NCBI GenBank assembly: GCA_037974965.1
Contig: JBBPFI010000007.1
Span: 1,488,001-1,552,000 of the forward strand
Direction: 5' to 3'
Source of the DNA: Dacryopinax spathularia
Lineage: Eukaryota; Basidiomycota; Dacrymycetes; Dacrymycetales; Dacrymycetaceae
DNA: 64,000 nucleotides
The position numbers and the translations under genes were made by a program. The stretch's first letter is position 1. Each line of letters begins with the position of its first letter. This document shows, in pieces, positions 36,493 through 47,212 of the stretch. The notes under the pieces were generated by a model. It was not told the DNA's origin, made no database searches, and saw only the letters and a list, made by a program, of their open reading frames with translations.

Positions 36493-38449
36493 ATGACGCG
36501 CATACAACCAAACCCGATGAGCTTCCCACAAACCAGCGCCAGTCGGCGACGGTCTCTGCTGCGGGACGCCATCTCTCTACGAGCCGTTCATGCTCAATGG
36601 CCATTGGATCGGACGACTTCTATCCCTACTCCAACGCAGCCTCACCCGATAGCCCATAACCAAGATACGACTCGGGCAGACCAGCCCAGGCTTGCAGACA
36701 GTTACGATGCATCTCAATCTGAGCCGCTCAGTGTCGAGCTCGAACTTTCACCTCAGCAACGCTATCTGCTGAAAATAGTTAGGCAGCGCGCCAATCTCTT
36801 CTTCACTGGTTCAGCGGGTACGCCTCCTATATGCGGTTCATCCCTGGCCTCGACTGAATCCCGCATTTGCATAGGGACTGGGAAATCTCTGACGCTGCGA
36901 AAGATTGTGGACGAGCTCCGGTCCATCCATGGTCCTGACAACGTAGCTCTCACCGCGACCACTGGGTCAGCGGCTTGCCAAATTGCGGGAGTAACCTTTC
37001 ACTCGTTTCTGGGCATTGGACTGGGATACGGTTCTCCAGCGGAGCTTGCCGAAAAGATGACACGTCATCCGTGGCGTTTGCAGCGGTTGCGCAGTACGAG
37101 AGCAATCGTCATAGATGAAGGTGAGTTTGCCACCTCCAAATGTTATCTTACTTGGCTCACCCGTCTACCAAGGCAGTTACCTTGCCGCAGGACTCATGGA
37201 TCGAGTGGACACCGCGCTCCAAGATATCCGCGAGTGCTCATTGCCCTTTGGCGGGCTACAGGCGAGTCACCCAGCTAGCAATTATTACCTGAACCTCAAC
37301 CTGTGTAGGTTGTTTGCACTGCCGATTTCTTCCAGCTGCCGCCCGTGAGCAAAGGTTGCCAAAAAACGCGTCTGGCCTTTCAATCTATGGTCTGGCGTAG
37401 GATCTTCCAACAGCATTCTTATCGCTTGACAACCATTTACCGGCAACAAGAGCCAGGTACGCCACTTCACACCGGAACGGCTATTCATTCTGGTCAACTT
37501 TACTGTAGAATTTGTGGCACTCCTGGAGGATATCCGTCAAGGTCGCGTCACCGATAAATCGACCCGTCTGATCGAGGCGCTTCGCGGCGAAGTACAGTAT
37601 CCCGATGGTATACCCCCGCCAAAACTGTAGGTGCGGCGGTATAGGTTTGGTATGCATGCTTAACGTATCATCGAAGGTTCAATCTGCGCCATCTTGTTCG
37701 AAAGGCAAACGACGCAGCATTAGCCTCTTTGCCTGGCACCAATCACGTGTACGTCGCGCAAGACGTGACGTACAGACGACCGAAAGCAGCTTGAGAACTG
37801 CTGGACGGACTCGTAGTACCTTCCAGCCTGGAGCTCAAGACAGGCGCTGTAGTCATGCTTCTTCACAATTGCCCCGAAGAACCCGGCCTGGGAAATGGAT
37901 CGATGGGTCGTGTTGTGGGTTTTGCGGATCATGCGAGCTCGCTGATCGCTTCCTCCTCGCGAGTCAACGCCCATCGGGGCGTCCAATATCCGATAGTGGA
38001 GTTCACTTTGCCCCTAGGAGGTACACGGACTGTGGTTGTCGTTCCACGCACTTGGAATTTAGAAGATGGCAGGGAGGTGCTCGCGAGACGCACTCAGGTA
38101 AGTTGTTTGCGGATACCGGTTTACTTTGCTGATCTGGTAATCCGTAGGTGCCCCTGACTCTCGCATATGCGATATCAACGCACAAGGCGCAGGGTTTGAC
38201 ACTCGATCGTGCAGTGGTGGACTTGAAAGGTGCATGGGAGCCCGGTAGGCCTTTCGTCGTCCCGCGCAGAAGTATGGGAAGTTCAGACTACCCGCAGGCC
38301 AAGTATATGTCGCATTGTCTCGCGTCCGCAAGCGACAGCGCCTGCAGGTACTCAACTTTGACCCAAGCAAAGTGAAGACACATCCCAAGGTTCACGAGTG
38401 GTATCGATCGATTCCCGAATGTCCCAGCGAACACGCTGGCTTCGTGTAA
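36493..38449 (+). CDS. pif1: PIF1-family ATP-dependent DNA helicase
   Basis: A 5'-to-3' superfamily 1B helicase; PIF1 enzymes unwind G-quadruplexes, act at telomeres and help replication and repair. The start at 36493 gives a short disordered N-terminus. LSPQQRYLLKIVRQRANLFF leads to Walker A, GSAGTGKSLTLRKIV, split by an intron. Motif Ia is VALTATTGSAACQIAGVTFH. Walker B is AIVIDE, then an intron, GSYLAAGLMDRVD and PFGGLQ. An intron with a GC donor (CAG then GCGAGT) joins VVCTADFFQLPPV (motif III). Later: YRLTTIYRQQEP, LLHNCPEEPGLGNGSMGRVV, TLAYAISTHKAQGLTLDRAV and GQVYVALSRVRKRQRLQVL. The end is FDPSKVKTHPKVHEWYRSI. No replication-initiator domain precedes it, so it is not a visible Helitron. 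Motif III has Ala where Gly is usual. Confidence 0.93.
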
Positions 38450-38715
38450 TTGTTTGTCTATCAGTTGTTACTGGTACTATAGCCGGTGCGTATCACTAAA
38501 TAACAATTTAATGATAAGCATCATGTAAGTCCTCATTAAAGGGTCTACTTAGTCCGACACGCGGCGCGGCCTTCGGCACGTTCGGCTCGACCAGTTGGGT
38601 GAAAATGCCTCCGCTCACATCGGTGCGCACGCTGTCTTTCCCGATGGGATGGGTCCGAGACGATCATCAGCTGTCCTGACGATCTCAAACAGCGCCATTG
38701 CCAACCGAGACCGGA

Positions 38716-40187
38716 ATGGCTTCCCCCGCCAGTTGGCAACTGATCCATTCATGGCTCGCGGCAAACAACGCTACGGTTCGTGATACTTCCTCGCTCATGG
38801 CTAGTTCTACAGCGCTAACAATTCGGTAGAACGTACAGACGCTGATGAACGCTCTTCTCGCTCCAACCGGACCGCTCGGAGAGAAAGACTGGGCCCGCCG
38901 CTTGCATGAGGGGTTTACCGGCCCTCATATACAGGACAAAATAAAGTACGTCCGCATCGCTATACCTTGGATGCGCCCCTGGTTGACATACCGTTTCGCA
39001 GCTCTCCTCCTTCGCGGTTTCCGGCTCCATATCGCGAAGTCGCCACTGGCGCTTGCGCCGATGGTATACCCATCAAGCATGGCACAGTCCATCCGAATCC
39101 ACGCAGCCTGTTCGCGGTGCGCATTACCACGGACAACCTAAACTATCGCATTGCTGATGGATGCAACGCCCTGCGTGAGTCCCACCGTACTGCCGCTGCA
39201 GCGGTCACTGACCGCCATAGTCCACCTGCTTCGTGGAGCATTGGGCACTACGTCAGATTGGGCCACTCGCGCCTTGCACTTCGCTTGGCGACACCTCGTG
39301 AAGATTATTTATGGCAACAAGTGGGTTCCGACGGTCGTCAACTCAGTCGCCGTCCAGATCCGCACGGGAAACCCACCGTTTCAACCTTCGACATCGACTC
39401 TGGTACATCTCTCCGGATGCTCCACTCCCGGCGGCTGGGATCTCGACCCCAATATACCGGAGCATCTAAGGAGCCGCGATCATATATGGAAGTGGACCCT
39501 CCAGGAGCATCAGCAAGACGAGATCAGACGGCTCCTCAATGACGCGTCGAGGGACTCAGGCGACGAACTTCTGCGGATCGAAGCCTGGGGTAGAGCCCGA
39601 GGCACCCTACAAGGCGTCGACACTTACACTGGCGGCAATCCCGTCACCATCGGAAACTGCGCGGAGACTTCATTTATTATCTGGTACGGGCTCTGGCTAG
39701 CTCCCAATGCCGGTCCTTGATCTTACTTCATGACAGGATCGCCGTGATTTCTCATTCTCGGCTTCTCAGGAAGAATTATCAAGATCTCACTTTCCGCTTG
39801 ACGACCTTTTTCGGATTCAAAAGCACGTTCAAGTCCCTCGTGAATGAGCTCAGCACGCAGGTGCGGCAGGGGATGCCCGCAAATCAATTGGAGCAGCGGA
39901 TGCAGGCGATCTTCCGAGATGCGCGTGCTCTACAACTCTGCGTTCACCCATGCTGGCGTTGCAAGCTGTGTTTCACTGTCGAAGATACCGTCTGTCCGCC
40001 GTGGATCCTCCACCTGGACTACCTTTATAGCGACGGTACCTGGCAGCTGTTTGCTAAATGGAACTGGTCGGAGGTCATGAACGAATGCAAGGATCGAGCC
40101 TCCACGATACACGACCGCGTCGCGGCGATTGTGGGTCAGGGTAACCCAGGCGCTCGGAGTCGTCTGCGAGTACATGGGAATGTCTAA
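38716..40187 (+). CDS. Unknown protein with a possible cytidine-deaminase-like Cys signature
   Basis: Family not recognised with certainty. The start at 38716 gives MASPASWQLIHSWLAANNAT; introns (about 38776-38829, 38945-39000, 39172-39217, 39684-39737) keep one frame of about 430 codons. Two short motifs stand out: TIGNCAETSFIIW, a CAE box, and about 80 residues later CVHPCWRCKLC, a PCxxC box. In the deaminase superfamily a (H/C)AE followed by PCxxC binds the catalytic zinc. The spacing is longer than usual and no strand pattern was proved, so the assignment is tentative. It could instead be an unrelated zinc-binding protein. It lies 266 bp after the PIF1 gene on the same strand. Confidence 0.4.
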
Positions 40188-40370
40188 GTCGTGCTCGCAA
40201 TCAAAGTCTCATTCGGAGCATGTATGAGGGTACATCGTGGACACCATGCATACCGGAGGGTCTCGCTCATCCCGCGGCACGCACATTCTTAATACAATTT
40301 TGTACGCCAGTTCACTATCAATGACTATGCGCGGTCACCACCCACACCAACCATCCGGCTGATCGCTGAG

Positions 40371-40764
40371 ATGAGCTACAACCTGGACTCGGCGCGACTG
40401 GCCCCGTAAAGCGATGCTTCTTCGCATGCCGCTCTGCTCAATGCTAAGGTCCAAATCCGTCGAATGCTTCCTCCGCTTTGATTGTAAGTCAGCTATAGAG
40501 GCAACTGACAATGAACCAAACCTTTTCCAGCACAGGCCAACAGGCCAAAATGCATAGGTATGGTATGTATCAGTCACAATGGCATGACGCGCCTCTCGGG
40601 GCGGCGGCGGTGGGTTTCCCCATACAATTACCCTCTTTTCTGGTGATCACGAAAACGCCTTTCCCGATAGCAAGATCACCATCACCCTCTTGTGTGCGGA
40701 TCAGGCCGATCTGGAGTGGAGGGCTGCGGGAACCTATCTCAGGAAGCTTAGACAACAAAGGTAA
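40371..40764 (+). CDS. Possible small multi-exon gene
   Basis: Weak support. MSYNLDSARLAP can be spliced (GTAAAG...CTAAG) to SKSVECFLRFD. A downstream frame with SGDHENAFPDSKITITLLCA then DQADLEWRAAGTYLRKL has natural composition and stops near 40764, but I could not find a clean join between the two. No family was recognised. It could be a broken gene or an exon set that I have misread. Confidence 0.25.
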
Positions 40765-41220
40765 CGCTCAATCTCAACATCGGTAGCTACCGTAATTGTG
40801 TGATTGTGTGCAAGGTAGCCACGTAGGAAGTACTGGTGGGGAAGGGAGATCTGGTGTGGTATACTATACTCGTTTGCATGGCAATGACAATATATGAAAC
40901 TGTACATCATTCTCGTATTCTTACTTGAGATGCCCAGATGCTAGCCGCTAAGCATGCACTGCAGTAGCAGAATCATTGCAACCGCGTTGGATACGCCGGA
41001 AATGGCCGAGAGAAGCACCTCCGCAGCCATGCGAGGCTGTGCTTCCTCTGCGTTACACACTCAGGAATGTTGTCCACTATGCGCAGAGCATGGGGCGCGG
41101 AAGAAGCAAGCGGAACAATGAGGTAGATTTGGTGGACACAGTCACATTCCATAAGGGTACTCCGATATTATACAATAACCCAGTCCCGTCGTTGGACCCA
41201 TCTTAACCCTAACTCTGGCC
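40765..41220. other. Intergenic region
   Basis: About 450 bp between the possible small gene (plus) and the 3' end of the large minus-strand gene. No coding pattern or repeat is evident. Confidence 0.35.
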
Positions 41221-43374
41221 CTACCCGAGCGGAGCCTCCAAGGCTATGCCCAAGCGAGCCGCGATTGCCTGGCGCAAATCGAGAGGCGTATCTTGGTTGG
41301 CGACGTGGGCGATGTCGTCCACTAGGGAAGAGTAGACGTGCCAGGCGTCGGGATGCGCGGGCTTGTAGAAGTCTGCCATATGAGCGTCTTTGACTCTCAA
41401 GAGTGTAAGCGCATTCTTCGCATGATGGTCGTCATATCGAAATTCGACATCGAAGGGCCGGATGACTGGCTGGTCATGCGCCCTAGCCACAGGTTGCGCA
41501 GCCTCCGCGTCCGTCATATCGGTGTCGCTATCGCTGTCGTCGACGCCGATGTCTTCGGACATCCTGAGCGCGATATATCGCCATTCTTGCAGTCCTGGGC
41601 GCGCCACCACGGCAATCCAAGTAGAGAAATATGTGTCCGTGTCCATTCCTACTAGGCTGAGGGGTCGCACGACCCCATAACACTGCTGCAATATCATTTG
41701 TGGGCCCTTAGGATTATAGAACCTCTCTTTCTGTACCCGGAGATGAACCGGAGAGCTCCATAGGGCAGGGACACCGTCCATACGGAGTCCGAGCTCAGGG
41801 GAAACCTGTGCCTGTTCGATTACGCCTCCCGCGGCTCGACGAGCATACAGCATGCTCTGCCGAGGAGTCATCAGAATCTAGGGAACGGGCGCGGAGGGAA
41901 CTCTTACCGGGTCTCTGCAAGGCAGAGCGCGGGTGGGACCACGCAGCTTCCACTCCGAGATGTTGGGCGTGGGTTGAGAGGTATTTCTACCAACGATCTC
42001 CTTGCAAATTATTTCTTGCCACAGCGTAGTTTCTAGTTGGCCAACTAGGAGCGTCGCCGTTCGCGCGCCTTCATCAACCTCAATAATCTCCATACGATTG
42101 CAGTGCAGGAGGGTGTTCGCGGTTCCTGCGGCTTTGGCAACATTGCTCTGTTGTATACTGAGCTCGGGGTTTACTGCATAGCGGAAGCCGGTGGGAAATG
42201 GCGGAAGAACGGCCATGGTGACGTAGGTGGTGTTAGTGCCGATCACGTGTCCAATATACCAAAGACTGCGAGCTTGCGGACCAAGACAGATCGCTGAGAT
42301 GGCCCTCGTAGGCTCAATCGGCACGTCAGCCCACCAGGATGGAGCAGCCTTGCTGTCATCCATGCCCGCCTGACAATACAACCGCAGGTCCGTAGACCGT
42401 CTCACGGCGAGGACCTTGCCTGTAGCGGAATGAAACATGGTCTCCCATCCGTGAGAGATACCACCGATGGAGGATTCAAGCACTGGCCGCACACGATTGA
42501 AACAGTTGAGAGGCGCCGCGGGAGAAGTCCAAGGCGCACTCTTGTGCTCGATAGATGCCCGGGTATAGGTCATTAGGAAGCCGTGTTCGTCGTTATGGAG
42601 CACGAGCGCGTCATAGGGCGGTAGATACGTCCCGGATACCGTCCCGTGCTTGCCAACAAATCAATTGCCCGATCTGGAAACTTGCGAATATGCACGTACC
42701 CAAGTGTCCAGATCGATATCCACAAAACGGTCGTCTTCCAGGTTCCTAGAATGGACTCGCGGCATTCCTTCTAGGTCCGCAAAGGTAGCCCACGGGAAAG
42801 CCACGGCGACCGGATTTGCGCTACCATATATTGGGCTGGCGTCGACCGGGTACCCAAACTGGAAGGTTATGCGGTAAGTGATGACTCGGGTGGCCGCCGC
42901 GGAGGGCCGCGGCATGGAGCCGGTGCGCTGCATCTGGATGGTGTGCAGTTTCCACGACACTATCATCAACAGCCCATCCTGCGCCTGCAGACAGACTTGG
43001 GGCCGGCCATACAGCGCCAAAACCTCCCCTTCGCGCCGCTCCTCTGGAAGGGTCCACTGTTGCGGTGTTGGTTCCTCCAGGTAGGCTCGGATGCAGCCGC
43101 TGTCGTCGATAAAGACGTGCCACCGTCCTTCTGAGAGGTAAGAAACCACGTTGGCTTGCAAGCCAGTGTGCTTGGCGGGGCGGATCTCAAGCGCCGTGTA
43201 GAACCGCGGGATGTCTCTGATCCCGGCGGGAGTGGTAACCGGGGGATAGATGGTTGGAGGAGGAGGGGGGGACCAATCCTGTTGTTCTTGGTCCGTGTGG
43301 GGCCTATCCCAGTGACCTGGGTAGTAGCCGCCCTGCGGGTCTCGAAGGACAAGTGTACTGTCTGCCATTCTCAA
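41221..43374 (-). CDS. Unknown protein of about 690 residues
   Basis: Not recognised. It starts at 43374 (MRMADSTLVLRDPQGGYYPG) and has at least two introns (about 42650-42700 and a 51-nt one near 41860-41910). The N-terminal third is Pro/Gln-rich and then passes into strand-like segments (ANVVSYLSEGRWHVFIDDSG, VLALYGRPQVCLQAQDGLLM). The middle (YDALVLHNDEHGFLMTYTRA, WETMFHSATGKVLAVRRSTD, SLWYIGHVIGTNTTYVTMAV) repeats a strand-turn pattern that would suit a beta-propeller or other all-beta fold. A short Asp/Ser-rich segment (DDSDSDTDMTDAEAA) comes before the end. It is divergent from the next gene across 268 bp. Fold is inference from pattern only. Confidence 0.7.
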
Positions 43375-43642
43375 GTAGAGGCAGGGGGGGGGGGAGAAGG
43401 GTCAGGGCGATCGTTCTGACCATGCCCCTCTGTGTCTGCCCTTTATAATCGCCAGCAGTCGCTCCAAGCCAGTGCGCCATGCGGCTTTGAACATCCGGCA
43501 CGGAAGCAAAGACTCTTGCCGTACTGCGTCACGTTGCGCGCTGTGCCCCTTGCTCCCTGCCTGGTATTGTGCATCAGATCGAACACGAATACTTTTGTTA
43601 AGGCCACTATTCCATCTCGGAGTAGTACACAATTGGTAGCGA
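43375..43642. promoter_or_regulatory. Bidirectional promoter region of two unknown genes
   Basis: The two large unknown genes diverge from this 268-bp stretch. A G-run (GGGGGGGGGG) lies close to the minus-strand start near 43385-43394. No TATA box is clear. Confidence 0.4.
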
Positions 43643-46600
43643 ATGGCTGCTCGTAGCTCATCGGCGCGCTTGCGGAATATTGATCCCAAGATGGCTGGGC
43701 GGTCCGCCGAAACGATCCAGAAGCTCGTTATTGACAAGTTGCACAAACACCTCGAGCCAATATTGAACAAGGTGATCAGTCGAAAAGGATTGTCGCTAAG
43801 ATGCAATAAAGCCCGACCAAACGAGGCATTAGCTGATATCATGGAATGGTCGAGGGTATTGGTACGCACAACCTTCCGGATTTCGGCCGATGCTCACTTC
43901 GCTCGCTTTGGCAGATGCCCGTGGTGAAGCTCTACTTTTGGCTGGGCTTGAGTACTCAGCACCCCATCTGCTTGAAAGAGCACGTCGTTAAGGTTTTAAG
44001 AGCCCAAAATCGCGTGAGCACTTGGAAAAACGTAAGAGTGCAGAAGGGCGACGAGTATTCCATCTCGACCGCATTGCTGCCTGTTGGCTACGAGCAGGGG
44101 AGTGAGGCCTGGCAGGCAGCGACCTCACCAGGAACAGCACCGAACCCCGCTCATCTAATCAGCGTCGAGGGGCAACTCAATCTGCGAGCGGTCTCTGGGC
44201 CAAACGCGAAGCCCATAGTGATCTCTTGGCATCACCGATTGAGGTATTGTTTCGGCTTCTGCTTCAAGGCGCTGCTTGATAGCCTCGGGCCCTGTCCCTC
44301 CCCTTCAGCATGCACGGCTGCCCAGGCGAGACTGCATGTAGAGGAGACACTCTCCCTTTGGGTATGTTCACCGGCTGGAGCGTAACATCTTCATTGACCA
44401 CATGTTCAGAAACATATCGACGCCGCTGTTCAGGACCTTGGTATCGATGAACTGCCTGGCCAGTTGCAGTGGCGATTACTTCAAGATGTTCTCTGTGCTC
44501 GGGACGTTGTATGGGCCTATGGAATCCCGTCAACCTGCACGGTGCTTGGCGCGCCCTTTACTCCGCAGACGTTCCGATACTACGCTCTGGGGCGAGAACC
44601 ATGGATATGGTATAATGCGCCCAAGAGATTGAAAGAGTCAGGTACGCATCCATCTTGGATCGACGACGATGGCGTCCAGCGCGGCCAGTACGTACGTGAT
44701 CAGCTGGATGTGACATTTGGCGAGGACTTGATTCGAAGCGTCGTCCCGGACGCAAGATGGCACCCCGCTGCCGAACGGGCCAGCGTGGACATGTACCTGC
44801 ATCATGTGGCTGATATCTGGGTGAGCCATTTGTAGCTGGGGAGATTAGCAAAAATCTGATGGGGACAGATTTGTTTCCTCATACAGCACTTTGTTGCGAA
44901 CACCCTCCCGTGTGGGGAGACTATCGGCGTGCTCATCACGATGCTCAAGGCACTCAATGCCCTTGTTGTCCCCGAACGTCTCTTAGGGTTGCCCCTGCCT
45001 GTTTCCATCCTGCCTATTGACTGTGTGCCGCTAGCACTGCTTTTACGCTGTCATCCCGCCGTGGAGCTGCAGCCGCGCTCGACATCAGAGCGTGACATGA
45101 AAAAGTACTTACAAAGCATTACACAGGCTTGCAAGCGTCCCAACTTGTATGAGAGCGCGCCACAGCGCAGTCGTCGAGTGCAGAAAGCTTGCCGACGAGT
45201 AGTGAGTGCGTCATCATTCGAATCTGGCTCTCACTGACCTTAACAGAGCCTGTTCTTTGCCATGTTCGATGAGGTTATGTTGGAGCGAATCGGTGACAAG
45301 GATTGGAAGAAAATCATGACTCTCTTGAGAGAGGCTCACACTCTCGCGGCGGAAGGAGATCGTCAGATTGAGTCGGCGCTCCCAAGCGCCACTTGTGTGC
45401 CACTGCGGCATCGTCAGCATCACCAGGTATCGGCGGGAAGATCAGAGGCTACGCAGCTGCGCCTTTTCCAGAATCACGTTCATGTGGCGAACAAGCGTCT
45501 TCAGGACGGGCGGCACGATCAGGTGCTCCCGTCCAAGCAGTGCCTGTCCCAGCAATACCAGCGTCACCATCTACCGACACCCGATCCAGAGCCTCATCAA
45601 ACGGAGACGCATACAGACTCTGCTGAGGGGTGGAATGCCGATCCAGGCTCAGGTTGGGGTACCCCTTTGCCCAGAGATGAACTAACGGCGAGATGTGATC
45701 GGGCCGCTCAGGCCGGTGGCCGTGACTGCGCCACTCCTTCCGCTGATCGACAGGAGCAACGTTCAACGTCACCGGCAGGTCCTGCACAGGGACAATACTC
45801 GCCAACGTCGGCCGCCAACCGACTGCATAGTAACACCACCGACAGAGAGCCGGACCTTACCAATCTGGATGGCAACGCCACCCATGGACAGCCGGTCATG
45901 ACCCCTTCTCGGGATGCGCTCTCCCAGCCTCGCGACCACGTAGAGCGACCAAGTCAGCCCATTGATGGAGTCCCCACCGCTGCCGGTAAACCCAAGCGCC
46001 GCACAAAGGCCAAGAGACCTCTCCCCTCGAGGCGCGATGACGGCGATGACAGCGAGGACACCGTGACGGAACTGGATGGTTCGGAGCTAAGTGATTGGGG
46101 CAGCGGAGAGCAGTTGGGTCCTCCGGAACTCACCACAGAGGACGAGGAGGAGCAACTGCTGGCCACAAGCACGAGCAAACCAGTCTGGAAGTATTGCGAT
46201 GTTACATCAGACCGTCTCCACCGGAGTCACGATTACTATAAGTCAGCCGCCTTTCACTCGCGATATCTCCCGCCCTTCCTCCGGTTAGACCTCCCCCAAT
46301 ATGACGTTGACAAGGGCATAATCAAGGGGCGCAAGTTACGTCCCAAGCCATGCGTATGGTGGCGGGTCACCGCCCCTCGCATTCGCAGGGCGGGGTTGGT
46401 CATTACCCGCTTCCACGAGCGTGAGAAGCGGACAATAGTAAGTGGGTCATACTCGTCCATGTGCGTTGTCAAACCTCACTGCTATTGAACCTCAGATAGC
46501 GCATGGCCAGTATCGATGCCAGCATTGCAGGGGAGCTCGAAAAAGTGCTATAACGGGCAAAGCCCCGAGCCTGCGAATTGAGTCCTGCTGGAGGGTGGAA

Positions 46601-47017
46601 GGCCAGAAGTGTGTCAAGTGCAGTGAGGACGGAGCACCCCGTTGCTTGTTTTGGACCACAGGCATGCAGGGAGGTGCGTACCCACATGTTGCACACAAAT
46701 CCTTCGTCAGTCCATTGACGTCCCTGCATGTAGTACCCGTGCAGGTATACGACGCCGAAGGAGATGATAGCGATTGGGTAACTGTGCCAATGCATGGCGC
46801 CCATCCTCGACCTGAACATGCTGACGCGTGTGTGGACTACTCTTCAATTGAGGATGACGACCCCGCGGAGAAGTTAATCATACCCGACAAGCAGACGTTC
46901 TATCGCAGACAGAACCGGATATTCGGCCTTACGGGTGAACCAAGTAACACGAAGGCGCAGAAACAGGCACGGAGAAAGACCAAGAAGAGGCGGCTGCTCC
47001 GCGCTGGCGGACACTAA
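43643..47017 (+). CDS. Unknown protein of about 1,000 residues with a C-terminal Cys cluster
   Basis: Not recognised. It starts at 43643 (MAARSSSARLRNIDPKMAGR) and has six or more introns with clean GT...AG borders. The N-terminal two-fifths look globular and helical (ETIQKLVIDKLHKHLEPIL, HRLRYCFGFCFKALLDSLGP, REPWIWYNAPKRLKESGTH). A long disordered polar region follows, with a basic cluster (GKPKRRTKAKRPLPSRRDD) and an acidic one (LTTEDEEEQLLA). A conserved-looking block (DYYKSAAFHSRYLPPFLRLD) leads to a cysteine cluster, YRCQHCRG then CWRVEGQKCVKCSEDGAPRC, of pattern CxxC...Cx6CxxCx7C that could bind zinc. The tail is basic (RRKTKKRRLLR), suggesting the nucleus. It sits 3' to 3' with rad17. 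Confidence 0.75.
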
Positions 47018-47212
47018 GCATGGAGGAATGATACAAGGTTGCATGGAGTTCACACTATATTCTTCCGGTTGAGATGGATAGGGACAGGATGGAATTCATA
47101 TTGGACTATGGGGATACAGCAGTAATGCATAGAGGATCTACGTAATACGGACAATGGAATGGACTGAAAGGAGGCTACTGTACATATATGCAGTCCCATG
47201 GGTCCTGCACAA

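Noticed and set aside
36493-38449. Helitron carrying the PIF1 helicase
   Set aside because: No replication-initiator (HUH) domain was found before the helicase, and no 3' hairpin with a CTRR end was recognised. A lone PIF1 gene fits better.
45449-45805. Minus-strand frame inside the large unknown gene
   Set aside because: It lies opposite a disordered, Gln/Pro-rich exon whose own frame is continuous with good splice sites on both sides.
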